Source of the DNA: Laguncularia racemosa
Taxonomy: Eukaryota; Streptophyta; Magnoliopsida; Myrtales; Combretaceae
DNA: 64,000 nucleotides
Assembly: GCA_037954665.1 (NCBI GenBank)
Contig: JBBMOL010000008.1
Location: forward strand, 11,377,559 to 11,441,558
Reading direction: 5' to 3'
Under the pieces are notes generated by a model. The model was not told the origin of the DNA. It ran no database searches and worked only from the letters and a program-made list of their open reading frames with translations. The position numbers were made by a program, and so were the translations under genes. This document shows, piece by piece, positions 11,701 through 24,248 of this stretch; position 1 is the first letter of the stretch; the number at the start of each line of letters is the position of its first letter.

Positions 11701-12930
11701 TGTGGCATGCCATGGCAAGATGAAACAATAAGAAATAAAAATAGAATGGAAACCTTAAGCTTTCGGCCACCAGACACTCGAAACCACCACCCAACGGCCT
11801 CCTCCACCATCAAGAGTGTGTCACACTATCAACCCACTTCAAGGGGTTAAACTCTATCGAAAAATGTGATCCCCTAAAATTCTAAAGCAATTTTATACCT
11901 TTAGTTTCGACTTGTCAAATTATACATCCAATTGAAACTTTGGTTGTCACTTTCATTACCACTATTATTTATGTCAAACATCATTAGTCCACTCATCTTG
12001 ATCAAGCAATTATGTCATAACACATGTAAGTTCATAATATTTAAATTTAACTTTTAATTTCAAATGCCAAGTATGCATCTACATCACATTAAAACCGTCA
12101 CATAATAAAAATGAAAACAAAGATAAAAACACGTTGAAAACCGAGACAAGTAAAAGCAAAATCAAAACTTAATCGGCAAAAACACTTGAAAACCCTAATA
12201 TCAAAACCCATTTCTCATCTCTTTTACGCACACCAAGCACTAACTATAAAAAATCAAAAACCCAAAAATTGAAACTTAGAGAATCCAAAAAATGTTTAAA
12301 GGTGAAAGAGGAAATCAAAACTTTAAACCAAAAAGAAACCCCTAAATTTGGAAACCTATTTTTTTGAAGACAATAATCAACCCTTCTTTATCTATTTCAT
12401 TGTTCTTAATGGAGGTTGGGAGGGAAAAATGTTGTCTTTGCATTTTATCGACTCCTTGAACTCTTGCCATAGTCATAGTGGCTTGGTAGTGACTTGCAAA
12501 TGCCAGTTAAAGGCCAAGATTTCCATAGTGAAGATTGAGATTTCGTTAAAAAATTAAGCTTTTGAATTTTACGGTTCTTTACCTAATAGATTTTTTTGGT
12601 TTTGTTTCTTAGGGTATTGATTTATTTGTGATTTTGTAGACATTTATTCTAACATGGATGCCTAATTGGGAATATACAAGCTAAATTGGAAATTAAAAAA
12701 AAAAGGAAATTACATGCATTACAAGCATATTGGCGAATTAAGTTGACTTGAGTAATGATGCTATAATGACACAATGAAGGTAGTAATAGAGATAACCAAA
12801 GTTTCAATTGGGTATATAATTCAACAAATTAAAAGTTTAAGTATAAAATTGTAAAAACTTGTAAAGTTCAAGTAAATGCAATGACATTAACCTTATGAAC
12901 TTTGATTGAATGAAATGGGACTTTTTTTAA
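11701..12930. other. AT-rich spacer without recognised genes
   Basis: Only short chance frames occur (for example 69 codons at 12348-12557) with no recognisable domain. Confidence 0.5.
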
Positions 12931-12934
12931 TGAA

Positions 12935-13352
12935 TCGAAATAGTAGGTGTTATTCATTATTGTGCCAAAAATTGCATAGACGTTCTTAGAAAATGTTAGA
13001 ATATGCTTAAAGAATGTATGATCAATCTCTTGGTTTGTCCAACTAAAATGGAGTTGGATAGATTTAGTTTACCTTACCTTTCATTCCATTTGCTTTTGCA
13101 TTCCCTTTCACTGCTTTGTGATATTTATTTAACTTTATGGCTCAAATTTTGGTTCATGAACTTCATTAGAACAAAATGTGGTTTTGTTCAGTGAAGTCAA
13201 ATAGTAGATGTAAGTCTATATTATGTCAAATATCATTTGAATGTCCCTAGAAAATGTATCGGACATTCTTAGAAAATGTTTGATTGATCTCTTGGTTCAC
13301 CTAAACAAAATGGGCTTGAGCAAACTTTGGTTGCCTTATCATTCATTCCATT
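12935..13352. repeat. Diverged direct repeat, two copies
   Basis: Both copies hold TTCTTAGAAAATGTT, then GAT-AATCTCTTGGTT, then TCATTCCATTTGCT, in the same order with similar spacing (about 12985-13095 and about 13265-13355). The period is about 270 bp and many substitutions separate them, so this is an old local duplication. Confidence 0.6.
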
Positions 13353-13360
13353 TGCTATTC

Positions 13361-15356
13361 TGTAATACACAATTCAAATATATATACATACATACATATA
13401 TATATATACGTTCATAATTATTAAATAAAATAATCATACAATATAATACATTACTATAGGTAAATAAGATGATTAGATGAGGGCAAATTGGTCTTTTCCT
13501 AACTGGACTATAAAAGCCACGCTAACCTAGGATTCCTCTCTCTTTTTCATTTATGTACTTGTAAACAAAAACCTAAAGAGAGAGAGACTTTACAAAAACC
13601 CTCAGTTGACCTAAAGGACCACGATGAGATCAACCCCTTTCCATTTAGTAAGAATTCTAATCACCAATGTATTTAATTATGATGATGAATTAGTGAATTG
13701 AATTTACACCTGACTCATTAATACGTTGTTAAGGCATGGAACAAGACAAAAAAGAGCATGGAAGTCAATCGGATTGGCAGTTTCAAGTACAGTCCGAGTC
13801 AAGTAAGTGTACTAGACTTTAATTTTACATTAGAATTAGCAAATGGAAATTAGGCTTAAAATCATGGAAATTAGGCTTAAGAATGAAACTGGAGAAGAGA
13901 ATTGAAGGTTCGTGATGAATAGTATTATACATAACCAAGTACACGCCTGTATACTTGCCCGTGTAGAAATACGAGAGGGAATAGTAAGGTAAACGTCTAT
14001 AAGCATGACCATGTACCTAGGTCTACTGAAATGGTGATTTTTACAGTAAGGTACACAACCCTAAGTACGACCATATACTGAGGCATGTTGAAGTGACAAT
14101 TTTTATAGAAGGATACACGACCTTTAGCACGACCATGCTCTAGCTCATGCACCTCTATATGGCCTCTTCCACAACTGTGTTGTTTAGGAACACCTTCTAT
14201 TTGATTCTATTTTATTTTATTTCAATTCTAAATTACAAGTTAAGCATAACGATAACTCGAGGAAGAGAATTATACAATTAGGATATACCTAATAAATTAG
14301 TGAACCTAAATCACTTGTAGGATAGAACTAATCATAATTCTTTGTAATTGAACAGGTTTACTTCCTTTTGCTAAAGATGCACAAGACTATGGTAGGATCA
14401 TTTTTCCAGGTACATGTTTACCTTGTTTTACTGGTTATGTTTACTAGGTAATTGTTTAATAAATTGTATGTGATTTAATGATTTTAAAGGTTATATGAAC
14501 TTAATTGTGTATACTACTTGTACTTGGCTTAACTTAGGGGCTTGTAGTAGTAAATCATTAGGAGGCACCTCGATGATCGATATGCCATGTTATCTTTAGT
14601 GAAGTCGTGTATTGAAATAATTTAAAGTAGATTAGGGTTAGACGGGGCCCATAGTGGCAGCTCCCATTAGAACTATATATATGTAAGTATTGCATGTGTA
14701 TCGAGGTTATTAGTACCCCTATGTTATATGTTAAATAAATAATGATAAATAATCGGATGAATTGGTGTGTTGTAGATTACTGTTACATAGATGCATGTGA
14801 TCTTGTTATTGTGTAGCATGCGTATGTGAGTTCGGTATTCACGTACTGAGCTTAAGCTCACCCCCCACCAACCCCCCCCCCCCCCCCCCCCCGGGCCCTT
14901 TGTATTTTTCAATTGTATGTAAGAATAATGAGCACATCGATTATGATGAAAACAAGAACTTAGTGGAGCATTATGTGGATGAATATGGAAGAGGGCATTA
15001 TTATTATGTGGATGAGGAATGATAGAAAATCAATGAAGGACTTTTTAATAGAGTTTTAAGTTAGTGATTTGAGAATGTGGAAAATAATTGTTAGACTTTT
15101 ATTTGTATTGACTATTATATGATGATAGAAATTTATTTTGGTTTTGAGATGGGAGTTAAATACATTTATTTGAAGTAATGGGGATTGGAATGACTCACTT
15201 GAAAGTCATTTTTTTTCTTTTATTGAGTTTATAATGGTATGAATATAAGTCATGATGAACATGTTTAAATTTGCATGGAGTTATAGAGCCTTAGCATGTC
15301 ATTAAGTAGTAGTAACACATAGTGAGCTGTGATGTTCCAAGTTTTGGGGCATTACA
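13361..15356 (+). mobile_element. Long solo-LTR candidate (about 2 kb)
   Basis: The segment opens TGTAATAC and closes GGGGCATTACA. It has a TATA-like site (ACTATAAAAGCC, about 13505), a CTCTCTCT/AAAACC leader, a middle rich in decayed GTACACG-CC/GACCATG motifs (13930-14140), and TATTTTTCAATTGTA about 450 bp from the end. The candidate at 55389 shares this order and the last 15-mer exactly. The flanks (TATTC and ACTTA) do not form a target duplication, so the left edge may be wrong. Confidence 0.4.
14872..14892. repeat. Poly-C tract, 21 bases
   Basis: An uninterrupted run of 21 C follows CCCCCCACCAA and precedes GGGCCC. It is the only long C/G homopolymer in this AT-rich window. It lies where the related LTR copies carry a pyrimidine tract ahead of the conserved TTTTTCAATTGTA. 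Confidence 0.95.
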
Positions 15357-17428
15357 ACTTAAGAGAGTAAAGGGTGTCTAGGGCACTATATACATAAAGG
15401 GAACTGACCTTCAAAAATTAATTTAAAACTATAGGAGAGAGATAAATCTCTAGAAAATTTACCACGTGTAGTAGACATGTTAACACATATTTTGTTAATT
15501 GTTTATGAATTTTTGAAACTTGTATGATTTTTATTGAATTTTTTAAGTAATTTTGGTACAATTTCTATTTTATTTTGGAATATTTGAAATTTTTTGTTAG
15601 ATTCCTTGATTTTCCTAGCCAAGTTTGGTGTTTTTAGGATCCATGTTGGGTTTTTGGTTATTTTAGGAAGTTGATTTGACAATTTTTTTTCTAGTGTGGA
15701 GTTGTTTTTATTAGGTGTTTTGTCATAGTTTAACATTTTACCCTCTTATTTTATTAATTTATTTTACTTTTTGATAGATATCCTTTTTGTTTTATTTGGA
15801 AACATGGTTATATTCCTTGTAATGATGCCTTTCATTTATGAGACATAGGTCATTGTCATGTCTTCTATCTTTATTCATTAGATATTTTACTATTTGCTAT
15901 TCTATTTTACTTTTTTTTTTTTTATTTCTCATATTCACTTCTAAGAGTAATTTTTTCTTTTTATTACTTTTACCATGTCTACCTTTGTTAAATTTCCTAT
16001 CATTAACTTTCTAATTCTTACTTAGAGTAGGAAATCTTTTTATTATTTGGTATCAGTTATTAAGTAATATATGTTATTTGTAGCATAATTATCTTAATTT
16101 AATATATATTATTATAGGCTTGATTTTTCTATTCTTTAGTCATTAGGTTAAATTCCTTATTAGCTCTCTCTTTATTACTATCCAATTGGTCTATTTAGTT
16201 TATTTGTCTAATCAACTTAAGGATTTCAACCGATACTTTCATTGTAGGTTGATATGATGGTCTAGTGCTATCATTTGATTTAAGGTTATCTAAACATACT
16301 CTTATAAACCTAGGATTTTTGGGTTGATAACTTTAAGCAAATAGGTGGTACTTACACATGTAGTACTCAAATTGTATACGATTACTAAATAAAAAGAGTG
16401 AATTATGGACATATTAGCCTTTTATGATGTAAGGAAAATGAAATGGATTCTCTTGAAGAATTTGAAATTGTATCTTCTATGATTGTTAATAAGTTCTTAT
16501 GAGCTATTTCAATTTTTTTTTCCTGCCAATTTTAGTTTCTTCAATTATAGTCAATTAACTTATCCCACTCATTAGGTAACATACAATTAGGCCTACGTCC
16601 CTTTGCATTTGTAGATAAAGGGATTCAGTTGTAGTGGTCACGTGTATAAAGCATGCATTTTGCACTACACGTAATCTCAGAGAAGTGATGTGGCAACAAT
16701 ACGTAGATATGATTAAGAGTGAGAGGTAAGGAGGAAGAGTAAGCAATCTTAGAGAACTAAAATGAACTAATGATACGTCGAGGAGTTATGAAGCATTAGC
16801 CCCACAATTCTTGAAGAGAGGAAAAAGTATTCTTTGCTCTAAGCTCTATTTGATCTTTTGTAAAAGCAATCCAACAATATGGCAACATTTATCTCAATTT
16901 TTGAATCTGTCAAAAGATGAGGAACTCTAAATATTTATAAACTTAGGTCATAGATTATGTTTGTTGGATTACACCGATGATCGATAGTTGAGATGAGTCC
17001 TCCTCTTGATGGATTTTTTTCATGGATTCTTCTTGAGTTTAAGTCCATGGAAAGTATCTTTAAGTACACAACCATTTTTGAGAAAGGTTGAGAGTGAATG
17101 AGTCAATCTAAAAATCTCTATTTTAAGCTAACAATGTCAATTCTCCCTTGAGCCATCCTAAATTCTTAAACTTTATTCCTTGTGCCCTGTCATCTAACCT
17201 AAAGAGTTAAGCCTACGGTTGTAATAAGGCTTAAAGTCCAAAATTTATTTTAGACCTCTATAATATCTTCCATTCTTTCTAGTACCAACTTTCTTACTAG
17301 CTTCTTTTCTTACCTGACTTAGTAGATTGCTAAATCGTCTATTTGATATATCATTTTAATTCTACCACCAAAAAATTAGCTTACAATTATACCCTCATCA
17401 CATAAATAGCCACTAATTCTACCACACA
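15357..17428. other. AT-rich spacer without recognised genes
   Basis: No host gene, RNA gene or dated repeat was recognised. Frames present are short and lack domain motifs. Confidence 0.5.
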
Positions 17429-18388
17429 AGCTGTGTAAGTGGGTCAAATGAGCTTACTCATTATGGCTCATTTATTAAATGGGCTAAAATTTGTTGATGC
17501 TAACTTAACCCACTTTGGCTCATTAGTTGAATAGGCTAACTTACTAATTAAGTCTATTTAACCCATTTTAATGTTTTACTAGGTTAAATGGGCCAACTCA
17601 GCCCGTTTAACCCATCTATACATTTTAGTAGGTTATTTGGGTTAACTCACTAAAATGTATTTTAACCCATTTATACATGTATTGTTTTTTTTTTCCAAAT
17701 TGATTATTACCATTTGACTTTTTAATGACCAATAAAATTTCCATTTCTAATATTAAAACTTCTTAAATAATAAGATAGATGCACATACATAACCTTTTTA
17801 CTGCGGTAATATGAATTTTTCACAAAACAAACAACACTTATTCACAATCTGAGAAAGGGAATTTAATTAAGATAGATAATTATAATTAGAGTAAGAAACT
17901 TTCCAAGATCCACATGTAATGTTTGGTTATAAATTCATACACAAGAAAACTTGAAGACAGAATCTAGACAAGGATATAAGTCTAATCAAGCACCAAGCTG
18001 TAAAAATGTAAAGACCCCATTATTCCAATATTAAGCATTGAACCTTTGATGAAAAATATGTATAATAGACTACAAACATACATGAAAATTAGATATTTAT
18101 GTAGTGATTATCCTCACTAGAAATGCTAGAAAACTAAAATAAGATTATTAATATAAAGGAAAACAATTATTGACCATGATTTTATCTCATTTGCAGTGAT
18201 ATATAGATAGTATAGGGCTTATTCAATTTTTCCTTTTTTTTTTTCTTTTTAAAGTTTCATTGAAAAGTATGCTAGCCTAAGTTCATTTAGCCCACTTTTT
18301 AAACAAGTTAAAAATCCTCAATCCTAACTCACTTTTTAAAGCAAGTTAAATGGGTCGGTCTGTAGGCTTTAATTCACTTGCACAACTC
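17429..18388. mobile_element. hAT-like non-autonomous element candidate
   Basis: The ends form an imperfect inverted repeat of about 14 bp: AGCTGTGTAAGTG on the left, and on the right AGTTGTGCAAGTG read from the other strand. Inside both ends are many copies of AACCCATTT/AAATGGG and GGGTTAA-type motifs, a pattern common in plant hAT-derived elements. No 8-bp target duplication and no transposase were seen. Confidence 0.4.
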
Positions 18389-20357
18389 TAGTGTCAAGTT
18401 AAATTAGAATAGCATCATACATTAAAAATACAATTTTGGCAACAATAAGGTCTAAACCATCAACAATATGTAAACCAAAAAATATCACACACCAAAAAGG
18501 GAACTTTGAAGTTTTAACTAAAGCTATCATGTCGTGTATATATCCATTATATGATAACCGCCTTATGAGTTAGAGGTTACAAAACTTTAGATAACTATTT
18601 AATCAATTAAAACTAATCATGTTATGTATAATCAAATAATAAAATAATAATTATGAATTCCCTTATTCCACGGTCAACCAAGATCGTAAAGAATTAGAAT
18701 CCCCTACCAAAATAGTAAAAGGGAAAAATCATTCTATGCCTCACAATTTTAATATCCACATCGAGTTGCTAAGAATAAGATTACATCTAAATAATCTATT
18801 AAGACACATCTTACTTTATCATTCGTGATTCTAAAAGCTCTGGTCACATCGTATTTATCCCATCTCAAGCTTTTGTGATATTTCCTACAAAACAGTCTAT
18901 GGAGGGGTGAGCACATCGTAACTCGGTGAGATGGGAGTATAATACTTTCAATATTACACACACACAAGCAACTCAAGTAAGTTTCCAATCATATGGTATG
19001 CATAAACAACCATATGCAATGCAACATCGCACGCGGTCTTTTGGTAACCAATGTGAAATCTAGGGTTTAACGTTCCCCTTTAACCTTGAGTTAAGGATTC
19101 TCATAACCCTTAATACCTGGATATCATATCTTACTTAATCATCATCTTCTCACCTAGTTAATTATCTCATGTCTTTTAAACTTTTAAGCTTTATGTGTCT
19201 AAAATGCATGTTGTGTACACAAACCCACAAGGGTAGGCAAGATCCTTAAACTTAGTTCTATTAAAGGCACGATAACCCCCCAAGTCACTTAGTTCGCCAA
19301 TGGTGGAAGAGTAATCCTTAAATGATTACTTCTTTCATATCCTGTAATAGTAATGACCTTCAACACAATGTAATATCCCGTGTAATGTATATCAAATTTT
19401 ATCTTAGCTGAATATCATTATATCAATTTAGTGTTAGGTGAACAACTGAATCAAATCAAATAAACAAAACATACAAAATCATAAAGAAATAAAATTTAAA
19501 AATAAATCAGCATATAAGGCCAAATCAATAATAGCATATTACAACTCAATTCTATCAACCAGCCATGAAGCATCCACTACTCTTATTTATTAACAATGGC
19601 AAAGTCATCCAATTACTCAACCGATCAATCATCACTCATCAAACATGTTCCAATCTATTCATTTGCCATTATGTTTCCTCATTCATCTCAAAATCATAAG
19701 TATAGGTACATAAGTGTGTCTTATATATATACATATATATTTATGTTGTCTAATAATGTGTTTATAAATACATTAAGTTGAATGAGGAAATAGAATGGCA
19801 CATACGCATGTTTTTAAGTCTATAGATATAAGTATATACATATGTGCATCTTTATGTTTATATGTATATATATATAGATATATACATTTTCAACAACATG
19901 CATGTGTACTAATGTATGTAGGAAAAAATATATATATAATATTTATTGATTTAGTTAGGAAAACAAGGTTGTATATGTGTACATCTACGAGTTTGAGTGG
20001 CAAGATATGTATATGTTATGTTTTGCATCTAGAAGTGGGTATACTTGTAAAAACACAAAAAATTATATCTCTATACATCTATATGTATTCAGCTTTTGCT
20101 TTACAATTATACCCATATACATATATAGCGGTCAAGATTTTATTTTTATACATAATCTTATATTTGTATACACACACACACACACATATAAGTGCATTTA
20201 TGGTTCTATATGTAGCATAGAAAATATATATAAGGTTATTTCCATCTATTTTTATAAATTAATAGGTAACAATTTGTATTTAAGTTTGCAATTGTTTGCA
20301 CATATATATAATATTTAAGATGCATGGCAACCATAGTGTGGGGAATGTGAGGGTAAA
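18389..20357. other. AT-rich spacer with possible old LTR debris
   Basis: The 19000-19380 stretch resembles LTR-type spacer, but no paired repeat or boundary was found. 19690-20320 is TA/CA-rich low-complexity sequence whose frames of up to 141 codons are Tyr/Ile-rich and unlikely to be genes. Confidence 0.4.
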
Positions 20358-20404
<47 letters not shown>

Positions 20405-20437
20405 TGTATGTATGTATGTATGTATGTATGTATGTAT
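20358..20437. repeat. Compound microsatellite (TA)n(TGTA)n
   Basis: About 19 bp of TA repeats are followed by about 15 units of the tetranucleotide TGTA with no visible interruption. This should be highly length-variable between individuals. Confidence 0.95.
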
Positions 20438-21417
20438 ACACACAGAGATCATAGCTAGCAAATGTCAAGAAAAGAATTAGGAATATAATATTTAAATAAA
20501 TAAATGAGCAAATGTGGGTGAACAATATTTTATATGTATACCTCATTAATTTCTTGGTATGATCACATCTCTATATATGATAAAATATGTTTATACATTG
20601 AGCAACACATTGGAATTGAAAAGGATTTTTTTTTATTGGTGAACAATATATAAATAATAAACTTCATAATAATAAATATATACATATGTAAATATATATA
20701 TATATATATATTGGATACATACAAATACTTTACATTATACTTAAATTTCCCTTCCATAACTTATTATTAAGTTTATATATTGTACATATATGCATGTATT
20801 TATTGGATAAAGAAGAAAGGAAAGGCAAATGAAAACAAAAAGAAAAAGTAAAGAAAATAAAAGAACTGAGCAGATAAAAGCAAAAGCGAGAAGAATAGAA
20901 AGTAAGGGAACTAACGAAAGAAAAGAAACAAAGCAAAAAGACAAAAAAAAGTCATCATCATAGTAGCACAACAACCAAACACAATAGAACACATACATAT
21001 ACAATTATATTATAAGCAATATATAATTATTATAATATATTATAGAGTTTTTATTCATTTCAATTTCTTAACTTCAAGTTTTAAAATAACTCTCAAAAAG
21101 TTACATAAATTTATGTCTTTTACCTAATAATAAATAAAAAAAATTTAAAGTTAATTCTAATAGTTAAATTTACTAAAACTTAGAATAAAAAATTAAATAT
21201 ATATTTTTTTAAATTTTTGTAAATTTAACCCAAATTTTGAGTTCGATATTTACGTAGAAAATGAGATCTTAATGCAAATTATTTTTTTTTCAAGAATTAT
21301 AATGACACTTATGGTTTTTTATTTAGAATTAGGATGAAGAAATTATGGATTTTAAAGTTTGATGGGGGAAAGATGAGTCACAACCAGACAAGAGAGAAAA
21401 GAAGAAGAGAAAGGAAG
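20438..21417. other. AT-rich spacer with purine tract
   Basis: An A/G-rich stretch lies at 20810-20950. No gene was recognised; the minus-strand frames here are translations of the pyrimidine strand of that tract. Confidence 0.5.
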
Positions 21418-24248
21418 TGTCGAGTCTAATTTTTAATCATTTCTCTTAATTTCAATCTATACTAAATCATATCCATTTAACATAGATTACTCGACTAAAT
21501 TAAGAAAAATCAATTTTTAAAAGAAGTTGCCACAAAACTAAGTTGAAAATAAAGTTAAAGTTAATTGGGTGGATTAACCTTAACTACATACTAATCTACG
21601 AATTTTTCTAAAAAACTATTTTAGAAAAATATGAACCAGAGATACTGGATTTGGGGGCTAACCTATTAAAACTTAAATGGTTACCGTGTAGAATTTTCAA
21701 GAATATTTACTAAAAGGCCTTTATATATTTTTTATTATTTTTTTATGTGTTTGTTACTATATACTATAACATGCTATTTATTTTTATGTTTTTATATTTT
21801 CATAAGTTTTTCAATTTATGTTAAAACACCTATAGTCTAAAGTTTATTATACTAATTTTTCTAAAGTTTTTATTATGATTATGTTAATAACAGAATTTTT
21901 TTATTTATCTAATTTTTCTAAAGTTTTTATTTTATTTAATTTTTCTAACATTTTTATCTTATTTAATTTTTAAAAGGTTTTGTCTTATCTAATTTTTATA
22001 AAGTTTTTATCATATTATTTAATTTTTTCTTTTATTATTTTATTTAATTTTCCCAAACCTAAAGTTTTTAGTTTATTATGGTTATTTTTTTCTCAACATA
22101 AAGTTTTTATTTCATTATGATTATTTTTCTTAACCTAAAGATTTTATTATGGTTGCTTTGAAGGTGCTTACGTTCCTACTAGCTAAGATCAAATCGTTCG
22201 CAGTTAGCTTTTTTCTTTATAAAAATTTTAATTTGTTAGTTTAATTTTATTTAATAAAAAGCACTAGGCTTACGTTATTTAATCATATTAATTTTTATTA
22301 ACAAAATACCTAAATGACTTAGATTATTAGATGATTATTTTTGAAAAATCTAAGATAACTTGAGTTTAGGAAAACCTCATATTAATTTTTTTGTTTTTTG
22401 TTTAAATAAAAGACTCTAAGTGATAAAACTCTAAAAATATTAAATTTTGATGTAAAGTATTTTTACCTTTTATTTATTTATTATTTCTTTTTATTATTTT
22501 TTAATTATTATTTCTTTTTTATTATATTTTTTATTTTTTATTTATTTGTTATTTGAATTTTTATTTCTAAAATTTCATTTATACTTAGATTTTTATTCAC
22601 TTATTTTTTTTTTTTTTTTTGTGTTGATTTTTCTAAATTTTAGTTTTATTTTTATTTTTTATTTTTTTGAATTTATATATATATGTATATTATTTTTTTT
22701 TCAAATCCTAGCTTATAATTTTTGTATTTTTTATTATTTATTTCTTCATTATATATATATATAATATATATATATATTTAAAAGACTTTTAATCATTTTT
22801 TTTATTTTCCTCCATCAAGTGATAGTATATACCTTGACAACTCGATGGGTACTCTAAATTTATTTATTTTTTATTTTTTAACTTAAAGATAATCTAAAAA
22901 AATAAATTAAAACATCCTAATTATCAAAATAAAAAAATAATGTAAATAAAAATAAAAATAAAAAACACCATCTGGATTGCTGTGTCTCAAATTGGGTCGT
23001 GGGTTGAACCAGATCGTAGGTCAGGTTGGATCAGGTCACAAGTCGCAATGGTGGGGCTCCTCATCGACAACAATTTGACGGTCATTAAGGGTGGTTGATG
23101 GGTGCTTTCCTAGGTTTTTTTAGGGGTGAGGAATTGATTGGTGGTGTCGTTTTGGCTTAAAAACTAACCTAGGGTGGTGTTTTGAAGGTAGTTAGCGGAA
23201 ATGGCGGTGGTGTTTCTCGATCTGAGCCTTTAACAAACCTTTACTTCATGAAATCAACCCTTTCTTACTCCTCGCAACCTAAGGAAACAAATGACACCTA
23301 AATCTAAGCTCGAGGTTGAGTGTAAGTGGTGGAATCTTAGAGAAAAGGTGGTGGTGGCGGTGGGTATTTCTAGAGAGAGAAAGTCCACAGCCAATGCTTG
23401 AGGGTGCGTTTTTTGGTGTTTTTTCTAGCCTTTTAAAGTTGTGGCACCTTGGTCTATTTATATGCATCCATAGATGAGCTCGGGATGGCTTGGATCGTGT
23501 CAAATCTAAGTAGAGGATAAACTCCATTTTTTATTTGATTTGTTTGTTTTTCTTGTTAAAATTGATGTTTATCGACTTTTTGGTTGAATATTGATATATT
23601 TACATGGAAAATTGGCTTGGGTGGGTTAGATTCGTTGTTATCAAGCCATTTTTCTCCTCCGAGGCTGCCGGCATTTGTTTGGGGAAGAAGACCATGTGCC
23701 GGGGATGTGACGCCTTCTAGCCAATCATGTGTTACCACGTATCCACTTAGAGGGGAAAAAATGAAAATGGCACAAAATGCCTCGAGTGGGATTCAAACTT
23801 GCAACCAAACCCCTTCCTCATGTGCACCAGGCAAACACACGGATCAACTAAGTTAGCCCATTTTTCAATTTATTATTGCACTTAACTTACATATAAGCTA
23901 ATGGTCCTAATTAATTTTTATTGATTTTGAGGTTTCCGAACTTAATTTAGAGTCTCGTATTTCCTTATTTTTATTGAAATTGTTCATAATTTTTATTAAT
24001 TTTGTTATTTATTTATTTTTATCATTTTTAAAATTTTTTCCCATTTTCCTTTATTTTTCCTTTTTCTTTTTCTTTTCCTTTTTTTTTATTTTTATTATTG
24101 TCTTCATTATGTAATATTTATTATTTTTTTTTGTAAACTAAGCTTTTTATTATTGCTATTATATATTTTTTTGTTTTTTTCATTATTTATTTATTTATAT
24201 ATATATTTTAAAATAAATTTAGATGGGGGCAAAAATAGGGTGTTTACA
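21418..24248 (+). mobile_element. Solo-LTR candidate (about 2.8 kb)
   Basis: The segment opens TGTCGAGTCTAATTTTT and closes GGGGGCAAAAATAGGGTGTTTACA, both LTR-like (TG...CA). The flanking 5-mers are GGAAG and AGAAG, a 4/5 match. Both flanks are A/G-rich, as if one purine tract had been split by the insertion. The interior is very T-rich with oligo(T) runs, plus a short GC-richer patch (22970-23850) without domain motifs. There is no partner LTR or internal gag-pol. Confidence 0.45.
22746..22776. repeat. AT dinucleotide tract
   Basis: Alternating AT/TA for about 30 bp within the T-rich LTR candidate. Confidence 0.8.

Noticed and set aside
20358..20437. CRISPR-like array
   Set aside because: It is a simple tetranucleotide microsatellite without spacers, and this is a plant genome.
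19795..20546. Frames up to 141 codons over TA/CA/TGTA repeats
   Set aside because: Translations are Tyr/Ile/His repeats produced by microsatellite sequence.
23279..23856. Frames of 60-90 codons in a GC-richer patch
   Set aside because: Inside the solo-LTR candidate, on both strands, with no domain. GATTCAAACTTGCAACC resembles a tRNA B-box reverse complement, but no A box is correctly spaced.
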